From the NCBI RefSeq assembly GCF_000313915.1, contig NZ_AMYT01000019.1, positions 1-64,000 on the forward strand: 64,000 nucleotides of DNA, in the 5' to 3' direction. The notes under the pieces are model-generated. The model ran no database searches. It was not told where the DNA came from and was given only the letters and a program-made list of their open reading frames with translations. The DNA comes from Catellicoccus marimammalium M35/04/3 (GTDB lineage Bacteria; Bacillota; Bacilli; Lactobacillales; Catellicoccaceae). The translations under genes were made by a program, and so were the position numbers. Of this stretch, positions 9,976 through 20,826 are shown piece by piece (position 1 is the first letter of the stretch; each line of letters starts with the position of its first letter).

Positions 9976-10004
9976 CAAAAAAAGAGCAGGGAATCCCCTA
10001 CTCT
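9976..10004 (-). terminator. serS terminator
   Basis: Arms at about 9983-9991 and 9996-10004 form a strong hairpin, followed on the minus strand by a run of seven T. The T-run merges into the ribosome binding site of the next small gene. Confidence 0.85.
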
Positions 10005-10010
10005 GTACTT

Positions 10011-11303
<1,293 letters not shown>

Positions 11304-11311
11304 TTATATAT

Positions 11312-11545
11312 AAAAAAAAACTCTCCGCCCCAATATGCTTGGGACGAAGAGTATACTTCGCGGTACCACCCAAGTTCAGAGAAATCCTCTCTGCCCTTGA
11401 TCTTATTTAACGCATAAGAGACGGGATTACTTATTTCGCAATCCAATATCACAGATGGATTCACTACGCCACTGGATGACTCGCACCAACCGTCACCTCT
11501 CTGAACAGCTTCAATAGCTACTACTTCTGAACTTTTTATGATATT
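11312..11545 (-). ncRNA. T-box leader of serS (serine specifier UCC)
   Basis: The minus strand has the T-box core TGGGTGGTACCGCG (11359-11372). The terminator arms CTCTTCGTCCC/GGGCGGAGAG (11321-11351) follow, with a run of nine T (11312-11320). In stem I, GTGAA-TCC-A places UCC (Ser) at 11457-11459 as the specifier codon. Uncharged tRNA-Ser should stabilise the antiterminator and allow serS transcription. Confidence 0.93.
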
Positions 11546-11551
11546 GACATC

Positions 11552-11557
11552 ATTATA
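11552..11557 (-). promoter_or_regulatory. -10 element for serS
   Basis: TATAAT on the minus strand, just before the T-box leader. The -35 is poor (TGGTAG at 17 bp). Confidence 0.5.
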
Positions 11558-11581
11558 TCATAACTTTATTTTTTCTACCAG

Positions 11582-11595
11582 TGAAAACGCTCACA
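11582..11595. promoter_or_regulatory. cre site (CcpA) between serS and the 11676 gene
   Basis: TGAAAACGCTCACA matches the catabolite-responsive element TGWNANCGNTNWCA at every position. It lies about 60 bp upstream of the predicted start point of the rightward gene, a spacing typical of CcpA activation, and just upstream of the serS -35 region. CcpA binding is inferred. Confidence 0.65.
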
Positions 11596-11675
11596 AATAT
11601 TTCCTTAAAAAATAATGTAAATGAAATTAAGCTATGTTATAAATATAGGTGAAAAAAGTAAAGGAGGCGTTTGCC

Positions 11676-12092
11676 GTGTCTATTAATATTATGTGGGAAA
11701 TTTTCAGTCCAAAAGGAGAAGTCGCAACTAAACAGGTGAAAGAATGGTATGGAATGTGCCAATATTATACTGGAATCTATATGATTCCTCATACTGACCT
11801 TCCTGCTCTACGCAATGTGGTTGATAAAGTAAGTCAAAATCTCCCCACTGATAATGGACTGGTAAATATTGAACTCAATGATTTTGGAGAAAATCCTTTA
11901 CGCGTCTTTGGTAATGTCGATGAAGATATGATTTTAGAAGCTATTCGCAATTATTCTGAATTTTATGATGATTGTATAATCACAAAAAAGGAGAACAATG
12001 CCGATTGGTTTGACTTATATCCAAAACAAATTGAAAAGGTGAATGCGGAAGTCGAAAAAGACCGAAAAGAAAGACAAAATAAAAAGAAATAA
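11676..12092 (+). CDS. Hypothetical protein, 138 residues
   Basis: I do not recognise the family. The GTG start has AAGGAGG 8 nt upstream; an earlier in-frame GTG at 11649 lies before this SD and is unlikely. The product is soluble, acidic in the middle and very basic at the C-terminus, with no signal peptide or membrane segment. Tryptophan/tyrosine-rich stretches (EWYGMCQYYTG, DWFDLYP) suggest a small folded domain. An extended -10 TGTTATAAA lies at 11635-11643, and a perfect cre site about 60 bp upstream of the predicted start point suggests control by carbon source. It is monocistronic, with the acyltransferase following after about 100 bp. Confidence 0.7.
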   Translation: MSINIMWEIFSPKGEVATKQVKEWYGMCQYYTGIYMIPHTDLPALRNVVDKVSQNLPTDNGLVNIELNDFGENPLRVFGNVDEDMILEAIRNYSEFYDDCIITKKENNADWFDLYPKQIEKVNAEVEKDRKERQNKKK

Positions 12093-12190
12093 TCAAAAAA
12101 TTTGAATTCCTTTCCATATTTATTAATGATTCATGCTATGATAATTATTAATTGTATGAGAATACAAATATAAAAAGTGGAAGGGTAAAA

Positions 12191-13210
12191 ATGAAAAAGA
12201 TACGTAATAGTAATATTGAATTTATTAGAATTTTATTGATGTTTTTTATTATACTACATCATACTTCAATTTATGGATTAGAAAATAATTCTACTCTAAA
12301 TACAAGCCAACAGATCATTGCAACTATTTTGTCTTCATTTGGTAAAATTGCAGTTATTTTATTCATATTGATTACTGGATATTTTCAAGGAAATAAAGAA
12401 AGGATAAATAAACATTCCCTTCAGAATATTCATAGGGTAACTTTATTTTATTCAATTTCTATCTTTGTTATATTTTGTATTCTATTTCCAATATACAAAA
12501 TTAATTTTGGACGAATAATAAATGCAGTTTTCCCGATTTGCTCAGGAGCATATTGGTTTATTACTGATTATGTTATCTTATTAATCATTAGTCCTTATAT
12601 CAATAAACTATGCAAATCTTTATCTAAAAAAGAATTTCAAAAGTTATTATTCGTTTCTTTTGTATTATTATGTTTTGTAAATTATCTTCCTTTTTTTGAT
12701 TTAGATATGTCTTCTATTATTTATTTTGTCTTTTTTTATATATCAGGAATTTATATCCAAAACTACTTTGAATCATCAAAAATGAAAAATTATAACTTTA
12801 AAATTATCTTCTTGTGTTTATCTGTATTTTATTTCCTATGTATTTATTTAGGAAAAACATTGGATATTACCGTACTTTCTGATGTTGTACAATTAAGCAG
12901 TCCTATCGGATATGCTATTGCTGTGAGCATTTTCTTAACAATTTTAAAATTCAAACCAACTCATTTTAAAGTGATTAATCACATTTCTAAGTATATATTA
13001 CCAATTTATTTAATTCATGATAATCGATTGATTAGAGCATGGGTTTATGATGACTTATTTCATCTTACTCGCATCCATTTTTCTAATAATTTGCAATTAA
13101 TTTTTATTACAATTATGGATGCTATACTAATTTTCATAATTTGTTTCTTTATTGAAATTATCCGTGTTACCTTAATGAATAAAATTAAAAAAATTTGTGC
13201 AAAAAGCTAG
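12191..13210 (+). CDS. Membrane acyltransferase family 3 (surface polysaccharide O-acyltransferase)
   Basis: A 339-residue polytopic protein with about ten hydrophobic segments. The N-terminus NSNIEFIRILLMFFIILHH is the signature of acyltransferase-3 enzymes, with the catalytic-type histidine pair at the end of TM1. TGYFQG and a late IYLIHDNRLIRAW segment also fit. Such proteins transfer acetyl or similar groups to wall or capsular polysaccharides across the membrane. The start chosen has GGAAGGG upstream, and TGCTATGAT at 12134-12142 is a promoter candidate. No polysaccharide operon is adjacent, so the acceptor is unknown. It ends in a hairpin terminator overlapping the stop codon. Confidence 0.8.
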   Translation: MKKIRNSNIEFIRILLMFFIILHHTSIYGLENNSTLNTSQQIIATILSSFGKIAVILFILITGYFQGNKERINKHSLQNIHRVTLFYSISIFVIFCILFPIYKINFGRIINAVFPICSGAYWFITDYVILLIISPYINKLCKSLSKKEFQKLLFVSFVLLCFVNYLPFFDLDMSSIIYFVFFYISGIYIQNYFESSKMKNYNFKIIFLCLSVFYFLCIYLGKTLDITVLSDVVQLSSPIGYAIAVSIFLTILKFKPTHFKVINHISKYILPIYLIHDNRLIRAWVYDDLFHLTRIHFSNNLQLIFITIMDAILIFIICFFIEIIRVTLMNKIKKICAKS

Positions 13211-13236
13211 GAGAAAAATTTCCCCTAGCTTTTTTA
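13203..13236 (+). terminator. Terminator of the acyltransferase gene
   Basis: Arms AAAGCTAGGAG and CCCCTAGCTTT with loop AAAAATT, then a T-run. The left arm overlaps the TAG stop. Confidence 0.8.
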
Positions 13237-13249
13237 ATTATCCGCCTTA

Positions 13250-13265
13250 TTGAAAACGCTTTCTA
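13250..13265. promoter_or_regulatory. cre site (CcpA) upstream of the secreted glycosidase
   Basis: TTGAAAACGCTTTCTA fits WTGNAANCGNWNNCWW at all positions. It sits just before the promoter candidate (TTGCTA at 13269, TATGAT at 13290), so bound CcpA would likely repress. Binding is inferred. Confidence 0.65.
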
Positions 13266-13303
13266 ATTTTGCTATATTTTAACTGTAATTATGATTCAAT
13301 TGA

Positions 13304-15544
<2,241 letters not shown>

Positions 15545-15551
15545 GAATAAA

Positions 15552-15590
15552 AAAGAGGTTGGGAGATTACTCCCAGCCTCTTTCTTTTTT
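15552..15590. terminator. Bidirectional terminator between glycosidase and restriction genes
   Basis: GAGGTTGGGA/TCCCAGCCTC hairpin (15555-15580) flanked by A-run and T-run. It serves the converging genes on both sides. Confidence 0.85.
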
Positions 15591-15595
15591 TTTGA

Positions 15596-16837
15596 TTATT
15601 TACCAATATAGCTACGCATTGCCTCTTTTATCGGTAAATAGTAATGATATAATTTCAATCCCTTATCTTGATTGTTGTAATTCCCATCTAATTCAAATTC
15701 TATTTCTGTATATCCTACTTCTTTTTCTGAAGGTAAAATCAAAGCAATTTGTGTTTTGCTCTCATTTCCTAGTTTTTCAAAATAATTTTTTAGTAAAAAA
15801 TAATATGAAATCTGTTTATAATCAATTCCTACTTTGTTCTTATAATATTTGGAATCAAAAATATACCGAATACCTCGATTTTCATCTTCAAAATAGTGAT
15901 CAATTTCTAAGCGATGGTTTTTACTATCACTTGTTTTAGGATGTCTACAATCTGGATAAAATGTTTTCTGTTCTTCGAATAGTCTATGTTTTCCATCAAA
16001 CCTTAATTGGTCATCTATGATTTGATCAAAAGATTTTAATTGATGATGGACTAATTTTTCCCAAATTTTATCAAAATGATGAATTTTTAACAAAATGTCT
16101 CCAGATGTGTTTCCTTCTGTCTTAAAGTAATTAATCAGTGCATCTATCAATTGTAAATGAATATCTTTAAACATAGTTTGCCGTAAATCATATAAACAGT
16201 TCAGAACATAACCTTTATTAGAAAATTCTTGTGGATTGAATGCATATTCGATAGGTTCTATTGAAAATAAAAAATTTAATTTTTGTGATACATCATTAAT
16301 TACATAAGCCATACAACGAGTAATAAATGTATCATATGGATTCTGTTTTTCAATTTTTAGAGGCATATACATCCATTGTCCTTGATATTCTAAAGGAGTA
16401 ACTGATTGGATAGTTTTACGCCAATTTATTTTTCCATAGTATCCATCTTTCAATTGCTTTTTCTCTTCATAATATAATCCAAATTGCTTGTAATAATTAT
16501 AGACAGTCGCAAAAGCAGAAAGTGGAAAATTATTTTGAGAATTCGATAAATCCTTCAATCCATTTTGAGCAGCTTTAATAATGGTGGCTAATAATAACTG
16601 AAAATCTTCTTTAGAAAATTCATTCTCTAAATTTTCTTGATAAAAATGTTTAGGAAAACTAATTAAAATATGATTTTCTTTCAAAATAAAACCGACAAAA
16701 TTAATATACTTTTTTTGATTCCACATTCTAATATCTTCTTCTTGATAAGATTGAATATCATTAAAAAATTCTTGCTCTATTTTCGAAGAAATTTCAGATC
16801 CATCTAGTACGATAGTGACATTTATTTTCTTATTCAT
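15596..16837 (-). CDS. LlaJI-type restriction endonuclease subunit R2 (McrC-like nuclease)
   Basis: 413 residues. The C-terminal half carries a PD-(D/E)xK-like centre: LEIDHYF (Asp313) and YIFDSKYY (Asp328, Lys330). In McrBC-type systems the McrC-like subunit cleaves DNA and is driven by the GTPase partner. It overlaps the end of the upstream McrB-like gene by 8 nt, implying coupled translation. With two C5 methyltransferases in the island, the set corresponds to the LlaJI restriction-modification system of Lactococcus (R1 McrB-like, R2 nuclease, M1, M2). The assignment is by architecture and motifs; the recognition site here is unknown. Confidence 0.8.
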   Translation of the reverse strand: MNKKINVTIVLDGSEISSKIEQEFFNDIQSYQEEDIRMWNQKKYINFVGFILKENHILISFPKHFYQENLENEFSKEDFQLLLATIIKAAQNGLKDLSNSQNNFPLSAFATVYNYYKQFGLYYEEKKQLKDGYYGKINWRKTIQSVTPLEYQGQWMYMPLKIEKQNPYDTFITRCMAYVINDVSQKLNFLFSIEPIEYAFNPQEFSNKGYVLNCLYDLRQTMFKDIHLQLIDALINYFKTEGNTSGDILLKIHHFDKIWEKLVHHQLKSFDQIIDDQLRFDGKHRLFEEQKTFYPDCRHPKTSDSKNHRLEIDHYFEDENRGIRYIFDSKYYKNKVGIDYKQISYYFLLKNYFEKLGNESKTQIALILPSEKEVGYTEIEFELDGNYNNQDKGLKLYHYYLPIKEAMRSYIGK

Positions 16838-18482
16838 TTTCTTCTATCTCATCGTCCATATTATAGGATACGTCTTTTGTAGAATGCATATTTTTCTCTA
16901 AACACCCCTTGAATTCTTCACTATAAATATCATAATGATTTTTCGCAGTTGCTTTCTGATATAAATCCCCAAAACTCTTAATGTTTTCATTGAATAAGCG
17001 TTTTTCTGTATGATAGCTAGCTTTTTCTACATCATGATACAAGTAGTACAAAACTTTATCTTTATAAGTTTCAAAATTCTTACTATCTTTGATAGTATAT
17101 AAGACTTTTGATTCTTCTAACAACGGATCAATCGTCATTGCGTCTTTTGCATCATAGTTCTTCATGAAAAATTGACCTAACTGCTTATCTTCTGATAATT
17201 GCAATCCCTTATCATCCACAATATAGTCATTCACAGTTTTGACAAAATCATTCCATTCCATTGTTTCTGTATCAGAATATGGTAATGAAAATTGATTTTT
17301 GTTGGAATCGATTGTGGTAGGGACATATTTCATTAAGAATCGACGTTTGAATGCAGTATCCATCACAAATACATTTTGATCACTTGTATTCATTGTACCA
17401 ATTAGATATAAATTCCCTGGAATATAAATTTTAGATTGATATTTATTCCAAGGATGAGATTTCCCTAGCTCTCTTTGTAAATAATTGGATAATTGAAGAT
17501 GATTAATTGGGTATTCACTTTCTCCTTGCCCATTGCGATCTAAAAGTTGGAAAATATCCCCAAACACACTTGCGCAATTTGCTCGACTCATTTCTTCCAA
17601 AATTAAAAACACTGGTTCATCTGGATGGCGATATGCATATACTATTGCTTGAGTAAATGATCCTGGATTAAAAATGTATTCCAATTGTCCTTCTTCATTT
17701 ACTGTTGGCATAATTTGACCTACAAAATCACTATATCCATATTCTGGATGGAAAGTAGTTCGAAAGACATCTTGGATGTATTTTTGAATTCCATAAGATT
17801 TCCCAGTTCCAGGTGCTCCATAAAAAATAAGATTAGAACCTATATTATCATCTATAGAAGTGTTTTGATTAGAATCAAAAGTAAGATATTTAGAATACGT
17901 CTTACTATTACCCATAATTTTAAAAATTGTATCGCTATCTTTATCACTCTTTAAAAGAATTACATATAGATTATTTTTATAGTTGAAAAAAAATAGTACA
18001 TCTCCTATGTTTGCTTGATTTCTAAGTTCCAAAAAGTCTTTACCATCCTTCTTTATCTTAGACAAGCCTAATTGATCTTTATCTTTTTTAGGAAAAATCC
18101 AAACATTAGTAATTGATTCAATAAATGTATTATCTTTTTCTACAAATAAATTTAATACGATATCTTTTTCTTCGCCGCTGGGAAAAATAATTCCATATAA
18201 TTTTAAGATATGATCTATATCTTCCTCTTCTAAAGAATGACATAATTCATTACTTAAAAAAAATTTTTTTCCTAGTTTATCGACAAAATATTTCTTAAAG
18301 AAATTCCTAGAGTCTCCAGTAACAGCTATATGTGCAGTCGAACCTTTAGTCCCTTCTTCTTTATTATTGAAAACAACATCTGCATTACTTAATTTCTTTA
18401 CATATATAGATTGAAATCCTTCTTTTTTAAATTGAGGATACCTATCTATGATAGTTTCTATCAAAATATTTTCAATTTCCAC
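16830..18482 (-). CDS. LlaJI-type restriction subunit R1 (McrB-like AAA+ GTPase)
   Basis: About 550 residues. The N-terminal ~215 residues are unlike the neighbouring copy and probably hold DNA recognition. A McrB-type AAA+ motor follows: Walker A GAPGTGKS, Walker B-like VFLILEEMSRAN, the McrB signature MNTSDQNVFVMDTAFKRRF, and a helical C-terminus. GTP-driven translocation by such subunits activates the R2 nuclease. A GTG at 18482 preceded by GGGGG is the best start; an ATG at 18518 would add 12 residues without an SD. Its motor region is about 930 bp of near-identical direct repeat with the broken copy at 20.8-21.8 kb. Divergent from M1. Confidence 0.82.
   Translation of the reverse strand: MEIENILIETIIDRYPQFKKEGFQSIYVKKLSNADVVFNNKEEGTKGSTAHIAVTGDSRNFFKKYFVDKLGKKFFLSNELCHSLEEEDIDHILKLYGIIFPSGEEKDIVLNLFVEKDNTFIESITNVWIFPKKDKDQLGLSKIKKDGKDFLELRNQANIGDVLFFFNYKNNLYVILLKSDKDSDTIFKIMGNSKTYSKYLTFDSNQNTSIDDNIGSNLIFYGAPGTGKSYGIQKYIQDVFRTTFHPEYGYSDFVGQIMPTVNEEGQLEYIFNPGSFTQAIVYAYRHPDEPVFLILEEMSRANCASVFGDIFQLLDRNGQGESEYPINHLQLSNYLQRELGKSHPWNKYQSKIYIPGNLYLIGTMNTSDQNVFVMDTAFKRRFLMKYVPTTIDSNKNQFSLPYSDTETMEWNDFVKTVNDYIVDDKGLQLSEDKQLGQFFMKNYDAKDAMTIDPLLEESKVLYTIKDSKNFETYKDKVLYYLYHDVEKASYHTEKRLFNENIKSFGDLYQKATAKNHYDIYSEEFKGCLEKNMHSTKDVSYNMDDEIEENE
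16900..17835 (-). repeat. Direct repeat, copy 1 (McrB-like motor region)
   Basis: Closely matches 20838-21760 in the same orientation except for one replaced segment (about 17090-17165). Similarity stops abruptly where the N-terminal domains begin. Confidence 0.85.
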
Positions 18483-18534
18483 AATAATCCCCCGTTCTGT
18501 TTGTATTAATTGTAACATAATATATTTATTATTG

Positions 18535-18549
18535 CCGGAAATAATCCGG
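18535..18549. promoter_or_regulatory. Inverted repeat between divergent R1 and M1 genes
   Basis: CCGGA-AATAA-TCCGG, a perfect 5-bp dyad. It lies in the 115-bp divergent intergenic region, next to AT-rich -10 candidates for both directions. It is a possible operator balancing methylase and nuclease expression, but no C-protein gene is present. Confidence 0.35.
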
Positions 18550-18597
18550 ATGTGGTATATTTATCATATTAATTTTGAAAGGAATCGAAATATTATT

Positions 18598-19698
18598 ATG
18601 ATTAATGTAGCTACAGTGTTCAGTGGTATTGGTGCGATAGAATGTGCTTTAAAAAGAATGAATATTCCTCACAAAATTATCTTTGCATGTGATAATGGAG
18701 AAAGAGAATTAAATATCTCGTATGAAGAAATTTCTAGGCAACTTCAAAATCGAAATAATGAATACGATATACAAACATTTATAAATAAAATTTATGATCA
18801 AACAGGAAAAAGAAACTATGTTCAAGAATCATATCAAGCTAATTATAATATAGACCCTAATAAATTTTTCCAAGATATAAGGTTTGTAGATGGGACTAAT
18901 TATAGAAACAAAATAGATTTATTTGTTGGAGGTAGCCCTTGCCAAAGTTTTTCTATTAGTGGAAAAAGAGCTGGATTAGATGATGCTAGAGGTACACTAT
19001 TTTATGACTTTGCTCGTCTAGTAAAAGAAATACAACCAAAGGTATTTATATATGAGAATGTTCCAGGAATGTTGAATCATGATAAGGGAAATACTTTTAA
19101 ACATATAAGCGAAATATTTGATGATCTTAATTATAATTGGAGATTTCAAATTCTAAATTCTAAAGATTATGGTATTCCTCAAAATAGAAAACGTCTATTT
19201 ATTGTAGGTTTTAGAAATGATTTAGATCTTGATATTTTTCAATTTCCAACACCAATAAAACTTAATTGTACTGTTAAACATTTTTTAGAAGATAATGTAG
19301 ATCATAAGTATTTCCATGGAGAAAAAGGATTTAAATGGATCACTAAGGATGAAAGTTTAAAAAAACGTGTCAGTATTAATTCTGATATATGTAGAACCCA
19401 AGCAGCAAATCAACAATTTAATTGGTGCGGAGAAATGGTATTTAAACCTATAGAACTTGAACCATGGGCGTACGAAGATGATAGAGTATATGTAGGAAAA
19501 TTTAATAATATTGAAGGAGTGGCGAGAAAGCTTACACCGAGAGAATGCTTACGCTTAATGGGATATGACGATAATTTTAAAATTGTTGTTCCAGATAAAC
19601 AAATTTATCGTCAAGCTGGTAATTCTATTGTAGTAAATGTTTTAGAGCATATACTACAAAGTATTATAGCCACTAATGTTTTTAAAGGAGATTTATAA
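18598..19698 (+). CDS. C5-cytosine DNA methyltransferase M1 (LlaJI-like)
   Basis: 366 residues with the ordered m5C motifs: I VFSGIGAIECAL, IV GGSPCQSFSI (catalytic Cys in PCQ), VI YENVPG, VIII PQNRKRLFIVGF, IX RECLRLMGY and X QAGNSIVVNV. The region between VIII and IX (target recognition) differs from M2. The start MINVATVFSG is chosen because the upstream extension is intergenic; GAAAGGA lies 14 nt away. The stop is followed immediately by the M2 ATG, so the two are co-translated. Two methylases side by side suggest an asymmetric site needing one enzyme per strand, as known for LlaJI. Confidence 0.9.
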   Translation: MINVATVFSGIGAIECALKRMNIPHKIIFACDNGERELNISYEEISRQLQNRNNEYDIQTFINKIYDQTGKRNYVQESYQANYNIDPNKFFQDIRFVDGTNYRNKIDLFVGGSPCQSFSISGKRAGLDDARGTLFYDFARLVKEIQPKVFIYENVPGMLNHDKGNTFKHISEIFDDLNYNWRFQILNSKDYGIPQNRKRLFIVGFRNDLDLDIFQFPTPIKLNCTVKHFLEDNVDHKYFHGEKGFKWITKDESLKKRVSINSDICRTQAANQQFNWCGEMVFKPIELEPWAYEDDRVYVGKFNNIEGVARKLTPRECLRLMGYDDNFKIVVPDKQIYRQAGNSIVVNVLEHILQSIIATNVFKGDL

Positions 19699-20781
19699 AT
19701 GTTGAAATTAGCAACTGTATTTAGTGGCATAGGGGCAATAGAATGGGCTTTAAAGAGACTAAATATAGATCATAAAATTGTGTTTGCATGCGATAATGGT
19801 GAAATTGACTTAGATTTTGAAAACATAGATTTCAAAAATATATCTAACAAAGCCGAATATATTCAAAATCTCTATGAACGAAGCCGTAAAACAAATTTTG
19901 TAAAAAAAACTTATATGGCTAATTATAATATAGATAACGATAATTTTTTATATGATGTCCGATTTATAGATGGATACCAATATAGAGGACAGGTTGATTT
20001 ATTTGTTGGGGGTAGCCCATGTCAAAGTTTTTCAATAATGGGATATCAAAAAGGATTAGATGATACAAGAGGTACATTATTCTATGATTTTGCACGCCTC
20101 GTAAAAGAAATACAACCAAAAGTATTTATATATGAAAATGTACAAGGTCTATTAAAACATGATAAAGGTAATACATGGGAAATTATTAAAAAAACTTTTG
20201 AATCATTAGGATATAAAATTTCATATCAACTACTTGACTCTAAAGATTATGATATTCCTCAAACAAGAAGAAGAATTTTTGTCATAGGTTTCCTTGATCA
20301 TAGTACCAATTTTTCATTTCCAAAACCAAAAAAATTAAATTATACTATGCAAGATTTCCTAGAAAGTAATGTAAAAGAAGGATATTTAAAATCCATTAAT
20401 GGTAATCTATCACTTGAGAATATTCCAGGTATTGTTGATGAAAAATACTTTTTATCTGAAAAGGTAACAAAACATGTACTATCTACAGGAACCAAAGGAT
20501 ACTATACAAAACCCGAAACAGACTTATCTATTGCTAGACCTTTGTTATCTACTATGCATAAAATGCATAGAGCAGGCGTAGATAATTATGTAACAGAAAA
20601 TGGTAAATTAAGAAGATTGACACCTAGGGAATGTTTACGTTTAATGGGATATGACGATACTTTTAAAATCGTAGTATCTGACACACAGATGTATAAACAG
20701 GCTGGAAATTCAATAGTTGTAGATGTGATGATGGAAATAATTAAAAATATTATGATAGCTTATCCTCAAATTTTTGAATAA
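19699..20781 (+). CDS. C5-cytosine DNA methyltransferase M2 (LlaJI-like)
   Basis: 360 residues and a clear paralogue of M1. Motifs are I VFSGIGAIEWAL, IV GGSPCQSFSIMG, VI YENVQG, VIII PQTRRRIFVIGF, IX RECLRLMGY and X QAGNSIVVDV. It begins at the base after the M1 stop; the AAAGGAG SD lies inside the end of M1. The recognition region (about 215-310) is unrelated in detail to M1, so it should methylate a different sequence or the other strand of an asymmetric site. It ends in a bidirectional terminator shared with the broken R1-like gene. Confidence 0.9.
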   Translation: MLKLATVFSGIGAIEWALKRLNIDHKIVFACDNGEIDLDFENIDFKNISNKAEYIQNLYERSRKTNFVKKTYMANYNIDNDNFLYDVRFIDGYQYRGQVDLFVGGSPCQSFSIMGYQKGLDDTRGTLFYDFARLVKEIQPKVFIYENVQGLLKHDKGNTWEIIKKTFESLGYKISYQLLDSKDYDIPQTRRRIFVIGFLDHSTNFSFPKPKKLNYTMQDFLESNVKEGYLKSINGNLSLENIPGIVDEKYFLSEKVTKHVLSTGTKGYYTKPETDLSIARPLLSTMHKMHRAGVDNYVTENGKLRRLTPRECLRLMGYDDTFKIVVSDTQMYKQAGNSIVVDVMMEIIKNIMIAYPQIFE

Positions 20782-20790
20782 AATTCATAA

Positions 20791-20826
20791 AAAAAAGACA
20801 TTGATAATTAATCAATGTCTTTTTTA
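20791..20826. terminator. Bidirectional terminator after M2
   Basis: AAAAAAGACATTGAT and ATCAATGTCTTTTTT arms around a 5-nt loop. It lies between the convergent M2 and R1-like pseudogene ends and overlaps the stop of the latter. Confidence 0.85.

Noticed and set aside
15559-15939. Rightward open frame opposite the end of the R2 nuclease gene
   Set aside because: It overlaps a terminator and the antisense of a well-supported gene; composition is that of a shadow frame.
18448-18597. N-terminal extension of the first methyltransferase frame
   Set aside because: It runs through the divergent promoter region and the R1 5' end, with low-complexity sequence; motif I begins right after the ATG at 18598.
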